64,000 nucleotides of DNA from Halorarius halobius (GCF_024298865.1 NZ_CP101161.1:1385227-1449226), one strand, 5' to 3'; numbered from the stretch's first letter, positions 28,026-36,698 are shown. A program made the numbers and translations. The notes: generated by a model from the sequence alone, not told the origin.

Positions 28026-28685
28026 TTACGATTTCAGTTCGAACTTGTAGTCGACGGTGGCGGTGTCGCCCTGTGCTTTGTTCCCCGTGCCGCTCGGGAG
28101 CTGGTAGCTGACGTAGAACTTGTACTCGTTGTTGACGAGGTCCACGCTTGGCGACCACGAGACGCCGTCGTAGCTCCTGGCGGTCGCGAAGCTGACCGAG
28201 CTGTTCGTGTTGTTTTGGTGGGCGACGGTGCCGTCCGACCGGAGTCCGTAGTCGCTCGCGGAGTCGAACGTCCCGTCGGTGCTACTGGGGCTGTCGAGCC
28301 ACATCTTCAACTCCAGGTTGTCCGGCAGTTCGCTACCGTCGTCGACCGTCTCGAACTCGGAGCCCGTGTTGTCGGTTCCCGAGACGCCGGTGACCGACAC
28401 CGTCAGCGTTCCGTTGACGCCGCCCGTGTTGTTGACGTCGGCGAAGGAGCTCCCGCTGTCGCCCGGAACGATGTCGGTGGCGCTGAAGCTCAGCGAGTCG
28501 TCCTGTCCGAGTTTCAGGTTGAGCTCTCCCGCGCTGAAATCTCCGGTCGACGTGGTCTCGGTGTCGCTGAACGCCGCGAACGTGCCCGCCCCTGCCGCGG
28601 CGCTCCCGACGCCGATGGTCCCAAGCGCGACCAGTGCCCGCCGCCGGGTCACCACGACGTTGTTCTGTGAGTGGTCCTCTGACAT
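28026..28685 (-). CDS. TasA/CalY-like surface fibre protein with SipW-type signal
   Basis: A 219-residue exported protein and first gene of the operon. The signal is TRRRALVALGTIGVGSAAAG followed by GTFAAFSDTETTS, the hallmark cleavage-region motif of SipW-dependent TasA/CalY/camelysin proteins. The mature part is acidic, Cys-free and Ser/Thr/Asn-rich with alternating beta strands (SFADVNNTGGVNGTLTVSVTGVSG, a typical donor-strand-like region). Homology to TasA-type fibre subunits is inferred from this pattern. Start ATG 28685 is used; a longer open frame reaches a TTG at 28757 inside the palindromic promoter and is not favoured. Confidence 0.78.
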   Translation of the reverse strand: MSEDHSQNNVVVTRRRALVALGTIGVGSAAAGAGTFAAFSDTETTSTGDFSAGELNLKLGQDDSLSFSATDIVPGDSGSSFADVNNTGGVNGTLTVSVTGVSGTDNTGSEFETVDDGSELPDNLELKMWLDSPSSTDGTFDSASDYGLRSDGTVAHQNNTNSSVSFATARSYDGVSWSPSVDLVNNEYKFYVSYQLPSGTGNKAQGDTATVDYKFELKS

Positions 28686-29010
28686 CGGCGGTTCCGGGTT
28701 GCACTCCCCGACAAAACTCCCCCTCGTCGGTTCCAGCCCACGCTGGAACCGGGACAAGATATTTGTCGGACCATGGACCCCTCACCGGGGCTCGACCCGC
28801 CCGGCTCCGCAGTCGGTCGGTGACGGCGTGGGGGTGACCCGTTCGGGCGGCGGCCCATCCGCGCCGCGTCCAACTCTGGTAGTGGTCCGGCTCAAATGTC
28901 GCTGTCGTGTCGCAACTGGAGTTGTGCTTCTGCCTAGAGAAGCGGCCGTTTCCGCAACTCTCGTCGGGATTGTGCAAAACTACTTTACCTCGGGCGCCGA
29001 ACCGTCGGCG
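28686..29010. promoter_or_regulatory. 325-base divergent control region of the surface-protein operon and its neighbour regulator
   Basis: There is no gene in this stretch. It contains, near the operon side, a perfect inverted repeat GGTTCCAGC-CCAC-GCTGGAACC at 28729-28750 and a second one, GACAA-GATAT-TTGTC, at 28753-28767. The second overlaps an AT-rich TATA-like core for the minus strand. A TATA box there would place the transcription start inside the first palindrome, about 45 bases before the ATG at 28685. On the other side, ACTACTTTAC at 28979-28988 is a TATA candidate for the regulator starting at 29011. Confidence 0.6.
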
Positions 29011-29826
29011 ATGGCAGACCCCGACGAGGGGCCCGCCGCGTTCGGCGTGCTCCGGAGCAAGCGCGACGCCACCCGCTATCAGATACTCGTCGAAATCGCC
29101 GAGCGACAGCCGGCGGTGAGCCAGCAGGAGGTAGCCGACGCCATCGGCATCACCGCCCAGGCGGTCAGTGACTACCTGCAGGAACTGGTCGCGGAAGGGT
29201 ACGTCGAGAAACACGGCCGCGGCCGCTACGAGGTGACCAAGGAGGGCGTCGACTGGCTCATCTCCCGGACCGACACCCTCCGGGAGGTGGTCGAACACGT
29301 CTCGGAGGACGTCATCGGGCAGGTGGACGTGGAGACGGCGCTGGCCACCACGGACATCGAGGAGGGCCAGACGGTGTCGCTGACGATGCGTGAGGGCGTC
29401 CTCCGGGCGCGGGCCGGCGACACCGGGAGCGCGACCGCGGTCGCGGTCACCGACGCCGACGCCGGCCGGGACGTCGGCGTGGCGAACTTCGAGGGCGTCG
29501 TCGACTACGAACTCGGCACGGTGACGGTCGTCTCGGTTCCTCCCGTACAGGAGGGCGGCAGTTCGGTCGTCGACCCCGGCCGGGTGCGGGCGCTCGCGGC
29601 CGACCACGACCTGCTGGCCGTCGCCGGGACGGAGGCGCTCGCGGCGGCCGACGCCGCCGGTCTGGACCCGGACGTCCGGTTCGGCACGCCCGCCGCCGTC
29701 GAGGAGGCCGCCGCGAAGGGGCTCGACGTGTTACTGCTGGCGGCGACGAACCTGCTGTCGGCCCACACCGACCGCCTCCGCGAGCAGAACATCGGCTACG
29801 AGGTCGTCGAGGCCGCCGACGCCTAG
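29011..29826 (+). CDS. Winged-helix transcription regulator with C-terminal sensor domain
   Basis: A 271-residue protein. Residues about 13-75 form a winged helix (LRSKRDATRYQILVEIAERQ... VSQQEVADAIGITAQAVSDYLQELVAEGYVEKHGRGRYEVTKEGVDWL), MarR/Lrp-like. The C-terminal 150 residues form a small alpha/beta domain (VPPVQEGGSSVVDP... LLLAATNLLSAHTDRLREQNIGYEVVE) without a recognised ligand motif. It is divergent from the surface-protein operon and its stop codon forms a shared CTAG with the phosphoesterase gene. Its position makes it the natural candidate for binding the palindromes in the divergent spacer. Confidence 0.8.
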   Translation: MADPDEGPAAFGVLRSKRDATRYQILVEIAERQPAVSQQEVADAIGITAQAVSDYLQELVAEGYVEKHGRGRYEVTKEGVDWLISRTDTLREVVEHVSEDVIGQVDVETALATTDIEEGQTVSLTMREGVLRARAGDTGSATAVAVTDADAGRDVGVANFEGVVDYELGTVTVVSVPPVQEGGSSVVDPGRVRALAADHDLLAVAGTEALAAADAAGLDPDVRFGTPAAVEEAAAKGLDVLLLAATNLLSAHTDRLREQNIGYEVVEAADA

Positions 29827-31775
29827 CGCCGGGGCCGCCCCTCGACGACGATTCTGGTCGTTGCCTCCGCGGCCGCCTCGAACGCCACCTTCACGGTCTG
29901 TCGGCCGTCGCCCCGGCGGCGCCACACGGCCTCGCCGTTCTCGACGCGCACGCCGGGGTAGTTCGGGAGCGTGACCAGCGTCGCGCCCGCCACCGGCGTC
30001 GCGAGGTCGTTGGTCACCTCGACGACCGTCTCGCGGGCGTCCACCTCGCGCTGTTGGACCGCCAGCCGATACGATGGGTGCGAGTACAGCCCCGACGCCG
30101 CGAGGTCGGCGCTCCACGCGCCCGGACTCACCGCCCGCTCGTCGAGTTCGGCCTCGGTCCACGGGTAGCCGAAGTCGGTCGGGTCGATACCCTCGCTTTC
30201 GGTGTCGACCGTCAACGGCCGGAACCCCCAGTACTGGCCGGTTGAGGACTGTGTGGTCGTGCAGTTGACGTACAGCGTGCCCGCCCCGGTGTCCGACAGC
30301 GTCGACAGCGCCGCCTCGGCGGGGGCGTCCTCGACGGTCCAGTCGTACTCGCTGTACTCGCCGTCCGGGTCCGACTCCGAGGGGCCGGTCCGCTCGTAGC
30401 GCACCCGGTTGTAGCGGTCTCCACCCGAGCGGGGACCGGGCGTCTCGATTACGTCCGCGACGCCGTCGCCGACGGTGCGGGCCAGCCGGTCCCGGTGGCT
30501 GTGGCCGCAGACGTACGCCGCCACGTCGAACGCGTCGAGCGTCTCGCGGAGCGCGAACTGGTTCTCGCCGGTCCACAGCTGGCCGCTCTCGGCGTAGCGA
30601 CTGCCGCGGCCCACCTGTTCGAGGACGGGCCGGCCGTCCGTCTCCTCGCGGACCCGGTTCTCCGGGTCGGGTATCCACGAGGGGTTGTGATGCCCCATCG
30701 CGAGGACGGTGCCGTCGGGGTTGCGCTCGCGGTAGGCAGCGAGGTCACGGCGGAGCCACTCCAGTTGCGCGTCGCGCACCTGCCCGCCGTACGTCGAGAC
30801 GGCCGCCGACCCGCCGAGGCGGTCGAGATACGTCCAGTCGAACGTGTCCGCGACCACGAGATGCAGGTCGCCCACGTCCACGCTGTAGGAGGGCGGGCCG
30901 AACGTCTCCCTGTACAGTCGTTTCCCGTCGACGCCGCCCTGGACGATGCCGTCGTGGTTGCCGAGCGTGCAAAACGAGGGCACCCGCAGTTCGTTCAGGA
31001 TGCTCCAGGCGTCCTCGTACTCCAGGTAGTACTTCCCGGGGGCGTCCTGCCCGAGCGTCAAATCGCCCGCCACCAGGACGAGGTCCGGGTCGAGGGCGTT
31101 CACCTCCGCGATGGCCCGCCGGGTCGCGCCCCACCGCTCGGTCGGCGTGCCCGCCATCCGACTCGTCCGGGTGACGAACGGCTCCGGCGACTGCTCGCGC
31201 TGTGCCTCCTGGAAGCCGCTCCGGCCCGCCCGCGGGTCCCCCAGTTGCGGGTCCGCGACGACCGCGACCTCCGGCTCGTCGGGTATCCGCTCGCGGACGC
31301 TGACGGCGCGTGGCTGGCGGTCGCCTCCCCCGTCCCACGACACTTCGAGGTCGTACAGCCCCGGCGTGAATCCCTCGTGGGGGCGCAGGCCGGGTATCCG
31401 GAACTCGACGGCGGTGACGGCGTCCGCCTCGCCCTCCGTGGCGTTCCAGACCTCGCTGGTCGCGCCCTCGGTCGCGGTCTCGCGGTCGAGTTCAGTCGGG
31501 GTCGTCACCGCGCCGAAACTCGGGACGAGGCGAGCGGTGACCGTCGCCGGGTCGACGCCCGCCTCCGCGTCCAACTCGACGCGGAGCGCGTCGCCGGCCT
31601 CCTCGATGGCCGGGACGCCCGCGAGCGGCGCCCGCAGTGTCCGTATCTTCGGCTGGTACGGTTCGCTCCCGTCGACCGGCGTCGGGTTCGTCTCCCCGTC
31701 GCCCGCGGCCGTCCCGGTCGCGGCCGCTCCCGAGAGCGCGAGCCCCGTGGTCCGGAGAAACGTCCGTCGCTCCAT
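29823..31775 (-). CDS. Tat-exported calcineurin-like metallophosphoesterase
   Basis: A 650-residue exported phosphoesterase. The signal is twin-arginine (MERRTFLRTTGLALSG). An N-terminal domain of about 160 residues precedes the catalytic domain (residues about 170-430), which has the dimetal motifs VVADPQLGD, VAGDLTLG, LGNHDG, MGHHNPS and CGHSHRD; the first motif has Asp-Pro-Gln in place of the more common Asp-x-His. A C-terminal beta-domain follows. The likely role is extracellular phosphomonoester or phosphodiester hydrolysis. Start ATG 31775 chosen (Tat signal); 6 more residues are possible. Confidence 0.87.
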   Translation of the reverse strand: MERRTFLRTTGLALSGAAATGTAAGDGETNPTPVDGSEPYQPKIRTLRAPLAGVPAIEEAGDALRVELDAEAGVDPATVTARLVPSFGAVTTPTELDRETATEGATSEVWNATEGEADAVTAVEFRIPGLRPHEGFTPGLYDLEVSWDGGGDRQPRAVSVRERIPDEPEVAVVADPQLGDPRAGRSGFQEAQREQSPEPFVTRTSRMAGTPTERWGATRRAIAEVNALDPDLVLVAGDLTLGQDAPGKYYLEYEDAWSILNELRVPSFCTLGNHDGIVQGGVDGKRLYRETFGPPSYSVDVGDLHLVVADTFDWTYLDRLGGSAAVSTYGGQVRDAQLEWLRRDLAAYRERNPDGTVLAMGHHNPSWIPDPENRVREETDGRPVLEQVGRGSRYAESGQLWTGENQFALRETLDAFDVAAYVCGHSHRDRLARTVGDGVADVIETPGPRSGGDRYNRVRYERTGPSESDPDGEYSEYDWTVEDAPAEAALSTLSDTGAGTLYVNCTTTQSSTGQYWGFRPLTVDTESEGIDPTDFGYPWTEAELDERAVSPGAWSADLAASGLYSHPSYRLAVQQREVDARETVVEVTNDLATPVAGATLVTLPNYPGVRVENGEAVWRRRGDGRQTVKVAFEAAAEATTRIVVEGRPRR

Positions 31776-31912
31776 ACTGTGTGGTGTCCGCACCGACGTA
31801 TCGGGCTACTGCCGGGGATACGTGGAGGGTTAAGCCTCCACCGACGGCTCGGCCGCGCTCGCTCGCCGTTCCGTGCTACTCGCGGCTCCCTGTGGTCGCC
31901 GCTCGTAGCACG

Positions 31913-32941
31913 CTACCCGTACCCTTCGGCGCTCACGAACTCGTCGGGCACGCCGACGTCGGTCACCGCGTCGACCAACTGCTCGACCATCGCCGAGACG
32001 CCGCAGGCGTACACGTCGAGGCTCTCGGGGTCGATGCGCGCCTCGATGTCCGTGTTCGGCGACTCCTCGCGGTACGGTGCCAGTTCCTCCGAGAGGTCCG
32101 CGTCGGCGTCGTCCGCGAGATACTTCACGAACGCCTGCTGGACGTAGTCGGTCTCGCCGTCCCAGTCGGTGAGGTACGACTCCCGGGTGAGCGTCGGCAC
32201 GAAGTGGAAGTTGTCGTGGTCGTCGGCGAGTTTCCGGAACTCGTCGTGGTACGCCAGGTCGTCGGCCCACGAACAGCCGAGGAACAGCCAGATGTCGCGC
32301 TGTTCCCCCTCGAAGCTGTCCTCGCCCTCCTGGAACACGTAGCGGATGATGCTCCGGAGCGGGGCGACGCCGGTGCCCGTCGCCAGCAGTGCCGCGTCCC
32401 TGTCGGAGGGGTCGCGGGCGACGAACTCGCCGTTGGGCCCCCGGACGGTCACCTCGTCGCCGACCTCGACGTGCTCGAACAGGTCGGCGGTGAGTCGGCC
32501 GTCCGGCACTCGGCGGATGCAGAACTCGATGCCGCCGTCCGCGGGGGAGTTCGCCGCCGAGTACGCCCGCGGCGTGTCGTCGAACCGGAGCGCGAAGAAC
32601 TGGCCCGGCAGGAACTCGACCGCGTCGTCGACGTCGACGCTGACCGACAGAAGCGACGGGTACGGTCGCTCGTGGCGTTCGCGGAGGTGGCGCAACTGCT
32701 CGGCGCCCTCGTCGTCGTCCAGCAGGTCAGCCACGCCGTCCCAGTCGACGTCCGGGGGGCCGTCGCCGTCGCGGTCGAGGAGGTCCGGGCGGTCGCGCTC
32801 GACGAGCAGGTCGGCGGCGCGGCGCGCCACCTCGTCGGTCCGGTTGTGGTCCAGCGGCGACACGTCGACGACGCGGGCCGACTCCGTGACGAGCGGCAGG
32901 TCGCCGGGGTCGTCGTCGGGCGGCGGGTCCGTCGTGGGCAT
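31913..32941 (-). CDS. FAD/NAD-binding oxidoreductase (ferredoxin reductase-like) with an acidic insertion
   Basis: A 342-residue flavoprotein of the ferredoxin-NADP reductase superfamily. The FAD domain has GQFFALRFDDTPRAYSAANSP (RxYS motif, here RAYS) and the NAD domain has ATGTGVAPLRSII, LFLGCSWADDL and DVYACGVSAMV near the end. Between the first FAD-domain strand (ARVVDVSPLDHNRTD, about 22-36) and the next (LLSVSVD, about 97) there is an acidic insert of about 60 residues (LLDRDGDGPPDVDWDGVADL). No fused [2Fe-2S] domain is present, so it would need an electron partner. Confidence 0.82.
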   Translation of the reverse strand: MPTTDPPPDDDPGDLPLVTESARVVDVSPLDHNRTDEVARRAADLLVERDRPDLLDRDGDGPPDVDWDGVADLLDDDEGAEQLRHLRERHERPYPSLLSVSVDVDDAVEFLPGQFFALRFDDTPRAYSAANSPADGGIEFCIRRVPDGRLTADLFEHVEVGDEVTVRGPNGEFVARDPSDRDAALLATGTGVAPLRSIIRYVFQEGEDSFEGEQRDIWLFLGCSWADDLAYHDEFRKLADDHDNFHFVPTLTRESYLTDWDGETDYVQQAFVKYLADDADADLSEELAPYREESPNTDIEARIDPESLDVYACGVSAMVEQLVDAVTDVGVPDEFVSAEGYG

Positions 32942-32990
32942 GGCCGACGGTACTCCGAGGAGCGCCCAATAGCTTGTGCCCCGTGCCCCG

Positions 32991-34571
32991 CTACGGGAGC
33001 GGCACCTCGACGAGCGTCAACTCCTCGCTGTCGACGGCCGCCTCCAGCGTCGCGTCGAGATCGTCCCACGTCTCCGGGCGGCGGGCCTCGATGCCGAAGC
33101 TCTCGGCGAACGTCACGAACTCGGGGTTCGTCAGCCGCGTGCCGGGCGATTCGCCGACCTCCCGCTCGAACTCCTCGGTGATGAGGCCGTACTCGTCGTC
33201 GTTGAACAGCAGTACGGTAAAGGAGGCGTCCAGGCGGTCGGCGGTGTTCAACTCGGCGGCGTTCATCAGGAAGCCGCCGTCGCCCGTCGCTACCACGACG
33301 TTCCCGTCGACCGCGAGGTCCGCGGCGACGCCGCCGGGGACGCCGATGCCCATGCTCGCCAGCCCGTTCGAGACGATGCAGGTGTTCGGCTCGTAGGCGG
33401 GGTAGTGTTTGGCGATGGCCATCTTGTGGCTCCCCACGTCCGAGACGAGCACGTCGTCGTCGGCCATCGCGTCGCGCAGGAGCGGGAGGGTACCCCGCAC
33501 CGAGAACGGCTCCTCGGGGTCGGGCCGTTCGGTCGCGGCCGCCACCACCGCGTCGTGGGCGTCCCGGCACCACGTGTCCCACGAGACGTCGACGGCGTCG
33601 GTGAGCCGGCGGAGGCCGGCGGCCACGTCCGCGACGAGTTCCACCTCCGGATTGTAGTGTTCGTACACCTCCGCTGGCTCGTGGTCGAGATGCAGGACCG
33701 TCTTCTGCCCGTCGGGGTTCCACCCCTCGGGGTCGTGCTCCGCGATGTCGTAGCCGACCGCGAGCACGCAGTCGGCGGCCGCGACGGCGCCGCCCGCCTG
33801 CCCGTCGGGGCCGGAGTCGAGCGTCATCAGCGAGTGGGGGTCGGAGTCGGGGACGGCGCCCTTCGCCATGTACGTGGAGACGACGGGGACGCCCGTCGCC
33901 TCGACGAACGCCTGGAGCCGCTCGGAAGCGTCGGCACGGACGGCACCGTTGCCCGCCAGCACGAGCGGCTGGTCGGCCGCCGCCAGATGCTCGACCGCGC
34001 GGTCGATGGCCCCCTCGTTCGGCTCCGCGCGGGCGACCGGCTGGCGGGTGGGAAGCGGCTCCCCCGCGACCGATTCGGCGGCCACGTCCTCGGGCAGTTC
34101 GAGGTGGGTCGCACCCGGCTTCTCCCACTCGGCGAGCTTGAACGCCTTGCGGACGGACTCGGCGATGATGGCCGTGTCGTCGAGCTGGGTGTTCCACTCG
34201 ACGATGGCCCGGTACATGTCGACCACGTCGAGCCGCTGGTGGCTCTCCTGGTGGAGCCGCTCGCGGGCGCCCTGGCCGGTGATGGCGACCAGCGGCGACT
34301 TGTCGAGGTGAGCGTCCGCCACGCCCGTCAGCAGGTTCGTCGCGCCCGGCCCGAGCGTCGACAGACAGACGCCGGCCTCGCCGGTGAGCCGGCCCCACAC
34401 GTCGGCCATGAACGCCGCGCCCTGCTCGTGGCGGACGGGGACGAACGCGACGGAGGAGTCCTCGAGCGCGACCATCAGCTCCGCCAACTCCTCGCCCGGC
34501 AGGCCGAACACGTACTCGACGCCCTCCGCTTCCAGACAGTCGACCAGTAGCTCCGCGCCCGTCTCACTCAT
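32991..34571 (-). CDS. Thiamine pyrophosphate-dependent enzyme, acetolactate synthase-like
   Basis: A 526-residue three-domain TPP enzyme (about 40 shorter than typical acetolactate synthases). The catalytic glutamate is E49 in VRHEQGAAFMADVWG. The TPP-binding motif GDGGFLMNAAEL...NDDEYG lies in the last quarter. Annotations would usually read acetolactate synthase large subunit. However, no small regulatory subunit or branched-chain pathway genes are near, and the gene is translationally coupled (8-base overlap, ATGAGTGA) to an aldehyde dehydrogenase, which would equally fit a 2-keto acid decarboxylase or an aldehyde-forming lyase. Activity cannot be settled here. Confidence 0.82.
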   Translation of the reverse strand: MSETGAELLVDCLEAEGVEYVFGLPGEELAELMVALEDSSVAFVPVRHEQGAAFMADVWGRLTGEAGVCLSTLGPGATNLLTGVADAHLDKSPLVAITGQGARERLHQESHQRLDVVDMYRAIVEWNTQLDDTAIIAESVRKAFKLAEWEKPGATHLELPEDVAAESVAGEPLPTRQPVARAEPNEGAIDRAVEHLAAADQPLVLAGNGAVRADASERLQAFVEATGVPVVSTYMAKGAVPDSDPHSLMTLDSGPDGQAGGAVAAADCVLAVGYDIAEHDPEGWNPDGQKTVLHLDHEPAEVYEHYNPEVELVADVAAGLRRLTDAVDVSWDTWCRDAHDAVVAAATERPDPEEPFSVRGTLPLLRDAMADDDVLVSDVGSHKMAIAKHYPAYEPNTCIVSNGLASMGIGVPGGVAADLAVDGNVVVATGDGGFLMNAAELNTADRLDASFTVLLFNDDEYGLITEEFEREVGESPGTRLTNPEFVTFAESFGIEARRPETWDDLDATLEAAVDSEELTLVEVPLP

Positions 34572-35943
34572 CGGTCAGCCCGTGGTCGACCCAGACGGTC
34601 TTGCGGTTGACGAACTCCCGGATGCCCTGCGCCGAGAGTTCCCGGCCGTAGCCGGAGTCCTTCACGCCGCCGAACGGGAGCCGCGGGTCCGACTTCACGT
34701 ACTCGTTGACGAAACAACAGCCGGCCTCGAACTCGCGGGCGAACCGCTCGCCGCGCTCGGGGTCGGCGGTCCAGACGGTCGCACCGAGCCCGTAGTCGAC
34801 GTCGTTGGCGAGTTCCAGCGCCTCCTGCTCGTCGCTCACGGCGAACACGGCGGCGGCGGGGCCGAACGTCTCCTCGCAGGCCGCGGCGGCGTCGCGGGGC
34901 ACGTCCGTCAGCACCGTCGGCGGGTAGAACGCGCCCTCGCGGTCGAGGGGTTCGCCACCCAGCGCCACCTCCGCGCCGGCGTCGACGCTCCGCTGGACCT
35001 GATCGTGCAACTGGTCGACCAAATCCGGACGCGCCATCGGGCCGATGTCGGTGTCCTCGTCGAGTGGGTCACCGACCGTCAGCGCGTCGAGTTTCTCGAC
35101 GAGGCCGCCGACGAACGCCTCGTAGACGTCCTCGTGGACGATGAACCGCTTGGCCGCGATGCAGGACTCGCCGTTGTTCTGGGTGCGGGCGTAGACGGCC
35201 TTCTCCAGCGTCTCCTCGACGGGCGCGTCGTCGAGGACGACGAACGGGTCCGACCCGCCGAGTTCCAGCACCGTCTTCTTCAGTTCGCGGCCGGCGGTCT
35301 CCGCGACCGCACGGCCCGCGGGCTCGCTCCCGGTGAGCGTCACCGCCCGAACGCGGTCGTCTTCGATGACGTCCTCGACGCGGTCGGACCCTATCAACAG
35401 CGACTGGAACGCGCCCTCGGGGACGCCGGCGTCGCGAAACACCGCCTCGATGGCCTCCGCACAGCCGGGGACGTTCGAGGCGTGTTTCAGCAGGCCGACG
35501 TTGCCCGCCGCGAGATTCGGCGCCGCGAACCGGAACACCTGCCAGAACGGGAAGTTCCACGGCATGACCGCGAGGACGGGACCGAGCGGTTCGTACGAGA
35601 CGTACGTCTTCGCGGACTCGTCGCCGCGCACCTGCTCGTCCTGGAGGTGCGCCTCGGCCGTCTCGGCGTAGTACTCGCAGACCCACGCGCATTTCTCGAC
35701 TTCGGCGCGGGCCTGCTCGATGGGCTTGCCCATCTCTCGGGTCATCAACTCGCCGTACTCGTCGACCCGGTCGCGCAGGACGTCGGCGGCGTCGACAAGC
35801 AGTTCCCGCCGGTGCTGGAACGAGGTGTCGCGCCACTCCTCGAACGTCTCGTCGGCCCGTTCGAGCGCGGCCTCGACGTCGCCGTCGTCGGCCGTCTCGT
35901 AGCTGTCGACGCGCTCGCCCGTCGCCGGATTCACGCTCTCCAT
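34564..35943 (-). CDS. NAD(P)-dependent aldehyde dehydrogenase (succinate-semialdehyde dehydrogenase-like)
   Basis: A 459-residue aldehyde dehydrogenase. Catalytic residues are visible: N130 in MPWNFPFWQ, E227 in LELGGSDPFVVL and the nucleophile C261 in NNGESCIAAKRF. The C-terminal FGGVKDSGYGRELSAQGIREFVN is typical. The LELGGSDPFVVL and NNGESCIAAKRF forms resemble succinate-semialdehyde dehydrogenases. It is the upstream member of a two-gene unit with the TPP enzyme, so it may oxidise an aldehyde produced there, by inference from coupling. Confidence 0.87.
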   Translation of the reverse strand: MESVNPATGERVDSYETADDGDVEAALERADETFEEWRDTSFQHRRELLVDAADVLRDRVDEYGELMTREMGKPIEQARAEVEKCAWVCEYYAETAEAHLQDEQVRGDESAKTYVSYEPLGPVLAVMPWNFPFWQVFRFAAPNLAAGNVGLLKHASNVPGCAEAIEAVFRDAGVPEGAFQSLLIGSDRVEDVIEDDRVRAVTLTGSEPAGRAVAETAGRELKKTVLELGGSDPFVVLDDAPVEETLEKAVYARTQNNGESCIAAKRFIVHEDVYEAFVGGLVEKLDALTVGDPLDEDTDIGPMARPDLVDQLHDQVQRSVDAGAEVALGGEPLDREGAFYPPTVLTDVPRDAAAACEETFGPAAAVFAVSDEQEALELANDVDYGLGATVWTADPERGERFAREFEAGCCFVNEYVKSDPRLPFGGVKDSGYGRELSAQGIREFVNRKTVWVDHGLTDE

Positions 35944-35991
35944 GTCACACCCATCGCGGGCCTCGTGGAAACCGTTTGAGGTGGGGTCGGG

Positions 35992-36198
35992 TCACACCCC
36001 GGTCCCCGCGGACGACCCCACGGCGACGGTCCCCGACGCCAGCAGTGCCACGCCGACGAACGCGACGGCCGCTTCGAGGCCGCCCACGTCGCGGGTAATC
36101 CGTGCCAGCGAGAGGATGCACGCGATGCCGACTGCCAGCGCGACGACGCCGGCACGGAAGCGGTCGATGCCCTGGAACGGCGTTCGAGTGTCGGACAT
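35992..36198 (-). CDS. Small membrane protein, unknown function
   Basis: A 68-residue protein with two hydrophobic stretches (about residues 15-31 and 39-58) around a charged loop ITRDVGGLE. No conserved motif. It is preceded by an AT-rich intergenic island. An in-frame ATG at 36246 would add 16 residues; the downstream start at 36198 is preferred because the hydrophobic part follows soon after. Confidence 0.5.
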   Translation of the reverse strand: MSDTRTPFQGIDRFRAGVVALAVGIACILSLARITRDVGGLEAAVAFVGVALLASGTVAVGSSAGTGV

Positions 36199-36698
36199 GC
36201 TCGAGGTTCGGGCCGGAACCGACTCGGTCGTGACCCCGAACATCATCGGACGGCCTTCGTCCCGGCTCCGGGTCGCGTGTGTGACCTCGAAAACGAACAG
36301 AATTAATTGTAAGTCCTATTCGAGGCGAGGGGTCCACAGCATTAGTATGTCTACTCGAATATTTTGATAGAATTAGTACAGTAGGTTGGTATTGGGTGTG
36401 TAATTGTATAATATCGAAGATAGTTCGAATATATGTGTGCTTCTCTGTTTGTGAGGAGTTATTCTGAAATATCCAGAGCTATCAGAGCGAACGGATATCT
36501 CTCGTCGCTCAATTTTGGCGTATTTGCGTGCTTTATCGAAGAAATAGCCACATTTGGTCCGTCCCGGAGATTGATGTGACTCCGTCTTATCGTATCTCTG
36601 ACCTTATGATGGGATACAATTAATTCTATCGACCTCTCCCGCAACTTGCCGGTGGCTCCCGGTGGGTGATAGAGCCGTCGAGAGACACCGCCTGACCG
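36199..36698. other. 500-base intergenic AT-rich island bounded by inverted repeats
   Basis: From about 36290 to 36640 the sequence is strikingly AT-rich compared with the rest of the window. The 13-base segment AGAATTAATTGTA at 36299-36311 recurs in inverted form as TACAATTAATTCT at 36615-36627. Part of this is trivial because AATTAATT is itself palindromic. A further 10-base match GATAGAATTA (36366-36375) is inverted at 36621-36630. No convincing protein gene is present: a 61-codon frame at 36459-36644 lacks an ATG and has no family features. Possible relic of a small mobile element, a non-coding RNA locus or an AT-rich regulatory region. Confidence 0.5.

Noticed and set aside
36459..36644. 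61-codon frame in the AT-rich island
   Set aside because: It starts only at a TTG, has no recognisable features and no upstream signal; treated as non-coding.
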